From IMG/VR virus record IMGVR_UViG_3300021403_000045, positions 1-28,636 of that record: 28,636 nucleotides of DNA, one strand, 5' to 3'. How positions within the stretch are numbered: the first letter of the stretch is position 1; each line of letters opens with the position of its first letter. Source of the stretch: a virus. The notes beneath the pieces were generated by a model that saw nothing but the letters and a program-made list of their open reading frames with translations, did no database searches and was not told where the DNA came from. The position numbers and the translations under genes were made by a program. This document shows, in pieces, positions 27,581-28,636 of the stretch.

Positions 27581-28496
27581 GACCGAGGTACAGCCAGAAC
27601 CCCCAGAGAAGTACGAGCCTGAGCCGAGCAGCCAGGTGGTGCGGCTGCCGATGCCGTTGACGACACCGGCACGATTCGGGTTCGATAACGAGCAGCTCGC
27701 GTTGATCAAGCAGACCGTCGCGCGGGGGGCGGACACCCCGGCGCTGCTGATGTTCCTGGAGCTGACAGCACGCTACAAGCTCGACCCGTTCGCGGGGCAG
27801 GTGTATCTCGCGAAGATGCCGGGGCGTGACGGGGAGCCGCCGAGCTACAAGACCATCGTCGCCAGGGACGGGCTGTTGGTGATCGCGAACCGTTACGAGA
27901 CGTTCGGGGGGATGGAGGGCGACGTGATCTACGCCTCCGACATCATCGCCCGCACCCCGCAGGGGTTTGTGCACACGTACGCGCCGATTGAGGCGGAGCA
28001 GCGGATGAAGCAGCAGATCATCGGGGCGTGGTGCCGCGTGTTCCGGGAGGGTCGCGTGCCCACGTTCTTCTTGGCGAAGCACGCCAGCTACAAGCGTGGC
28101 AACAAGAGCTGGGGCAACTACCCCGACGCGATGATCTTGAAGGTCGCCGAGAGCATGGCGTTGCGCAAAGCGTTCTCGATCACCGGGCTGATCCCCGAGG
28201 ATGAGATCGGTGCGCGGTATGACGAGGAGCGCGGTGGGATCGTGGAACAGGAGCCCGTTTCCCAGGAGCCGGACTGGGGCACCGACCCGGATCTCGCGAA
28301 GCGGTTGCAGATCGCGTTCGCGGAGGCAAACCGGGTGCGGCCCGGCAGCTTCCTGCCGCAGAAGATCCGGTTGACGCTCGCGGGGGTTGATCAGCTCAAG
28401 CGGACCGAGATTCTTCAGCAGGTCGTTGACTTTGTGCTTCGTAACGGTGGTGAGATCCCCATTGAGGGCGAGGTCGTTGAGGAAGTATCCGCGTAA
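27573..28496 (+). CDS. recT: RecT/Bet-family ssDNA annealing protein
   Basis: This 307-residue protein contains the family hallmarks: L-I-K-Q-T-V-A-R-G near residue 45, L-E-L-T-A-R-Y-K-L-D-P-F-A-G-Q-V-Y-L-A-K-M (D-P-F is the family core), an I-V-A-R-D-G-L-L region, and E-S-M-A-L-R-K-A-F near residue 205. RecT/Bet proteins anneal single strands and, with an exonuclease, carry out phage recombination. ATG 27573 lies inside the end of the exonuclease gene with AGAGGA upstream. The N-terminus is Pro/Glu-rich and disordered. The C-terminus is acidic and ends in V-S-A. Confidence 0.9.
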   Translation: MAKTEVQPEPPEKYEPEPSSQVVRLPMPLTTPARFGFDNEQLALIKQTVARGADTPALLMFLELTARYKLDPFAGQVYLAKMPGRDGEPPSYKTIVARDGLLVIANRYETFGGMEGDVIYASDIIARTPQGFVHTYAPIEAEQRMKQQIIGAWCRVFREGRVPTFFLAKHASYKRGNKSWGNYPDAMILKVAESMALRKAFSITGLIPEDEIGARYDEERGGIVEQEPVSQEPDWGTDPDLAKRLQIAFAEANRVRPGSFLPQKIRLTLAGVDQLKRTEILQQVVDFVLRNGGEIPIEGEVVEEVSA

Positions 28497-28538
28497 GGTG
28501 GGCTCCGGCGTCCACCTGGTGGGTAGTGGGTAGCGCCA

Positions 28539-28566
28539 GCCGTCCCCGGCCACCACGGCGGACGGC
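28539..28566. repeat. Inverted repeat after the recT gene
   Basis: GCCGTCC (28539-28545) and GGACGGC (28560-28566) form a seven-base stem around a 14-base loop. There is no T-run, so this is not a confident terminator. Confidence 0.4.
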
Positions 28567-28613
28567 ACCAGTAGATCCGGTCTGTCTGATTCACGGCAAG
28601 CGGTGGAGCGAGC

Positions 28614-28636
28614 ATGAGGGCGGTCGCTGCTTGTAC
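28614..28636 (+). CDS. Start of a gene cut by the right edge
   Basis: ATG 28614 lies six bases after GGTGGAG and opens a frame (MRAVAAC) that runs off the right edge. Only seven codons are visible. The site is well placed to start a gene, but nothing more can be said. Confidence 0.35.

Noticed and set aside
26453-28568. Long minus-strand frames opposite the exonuclease and recT genes
   Set aside because: They are Arg/Pro/His-rich shadows of clear plus-strand genes, as expected at high GC.

Overview
This window is a 28.6-kb piece of a tailed, double-stranded DNA phage genome (Caudoviricetes) with high GC content, most likely infecting an actinobacterium. The phage assignment rests on a GpA-like large terminase, a probable small terminase, a portal protein, a RecT/Bet annealase beside a RecB/Cas4-like exonuclease, a primase-helicase, a RusA-like resolvase, an ArdC-like antirestriction protein, and dense operons of small genes joined by ATGA, GTGA or TAATG overlaps. 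Several small secreted proteins resemble secreted families that I associate with soil Actinomycetota, especially the Solirubrobacterales/Thermoleophilia; this host guess is inference. I see no integrase, tRNA, insertion sequence or CRISPR array.

Layout. From 1 to about 16.8 kb everything is on the minus strand and is read from right to left as a string of short operons: two small regulators; a packaging block (HTH protein, DUF5662 protein, terminases); small unknown genes; two secreted proteins; a block of zinc-ribbon and membrane proteins; a block with a TOPRIM/Spo11-like protein and the portal gene; a GHKL ATPase with an MT-A70 adenine methyltransferase; and a secreted protein cut by the left edge. 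A divergent promoter region at about 16.85-16.95 kb separates this from a plus-strand operon (16.95-20.58 kb) that starts with an ArdC-like antirestriction metalloprotein and a SprT-like metalloprotein, continues with three secreted proteins, and ends at a strong hairpin terminator. Next come a minus-strand pair (winged helix, RusA), a plus-strand group with an HNH protein, a non-coding stretch ending in a strong hairpin, a minus-strand primase-helicase, a minus-strand HNH pair, and the plus-strand exonuclease/RecT recombination pair at the right edge.

How the parts connect. About a dozen transcription units are headed by the same cassette: a palindrome of the type GCACA-n-TGTGC placed directly against a -10 box (best form TATGCT), followed by a leader carrying CCGACCGAGGAG close to the start codon. 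It occurs at the heads of packaging, replication, topoisomerase-like, antirestriction and secreted-protein operons alike, which suggests one phage-wide regulatory circuit. In some leaders the conserved motif can pair with upstream sequence, and one pair of leaders shows a compensatory base change. The most interesting protein-level feature is a possible split type IIB topoisomerase: a GHKL ATPase and a separate TOPRIM/Spo11-like protein encoded about 3.4 kb apart. Gene functions are judged from motifs read by eye; no database search was run.
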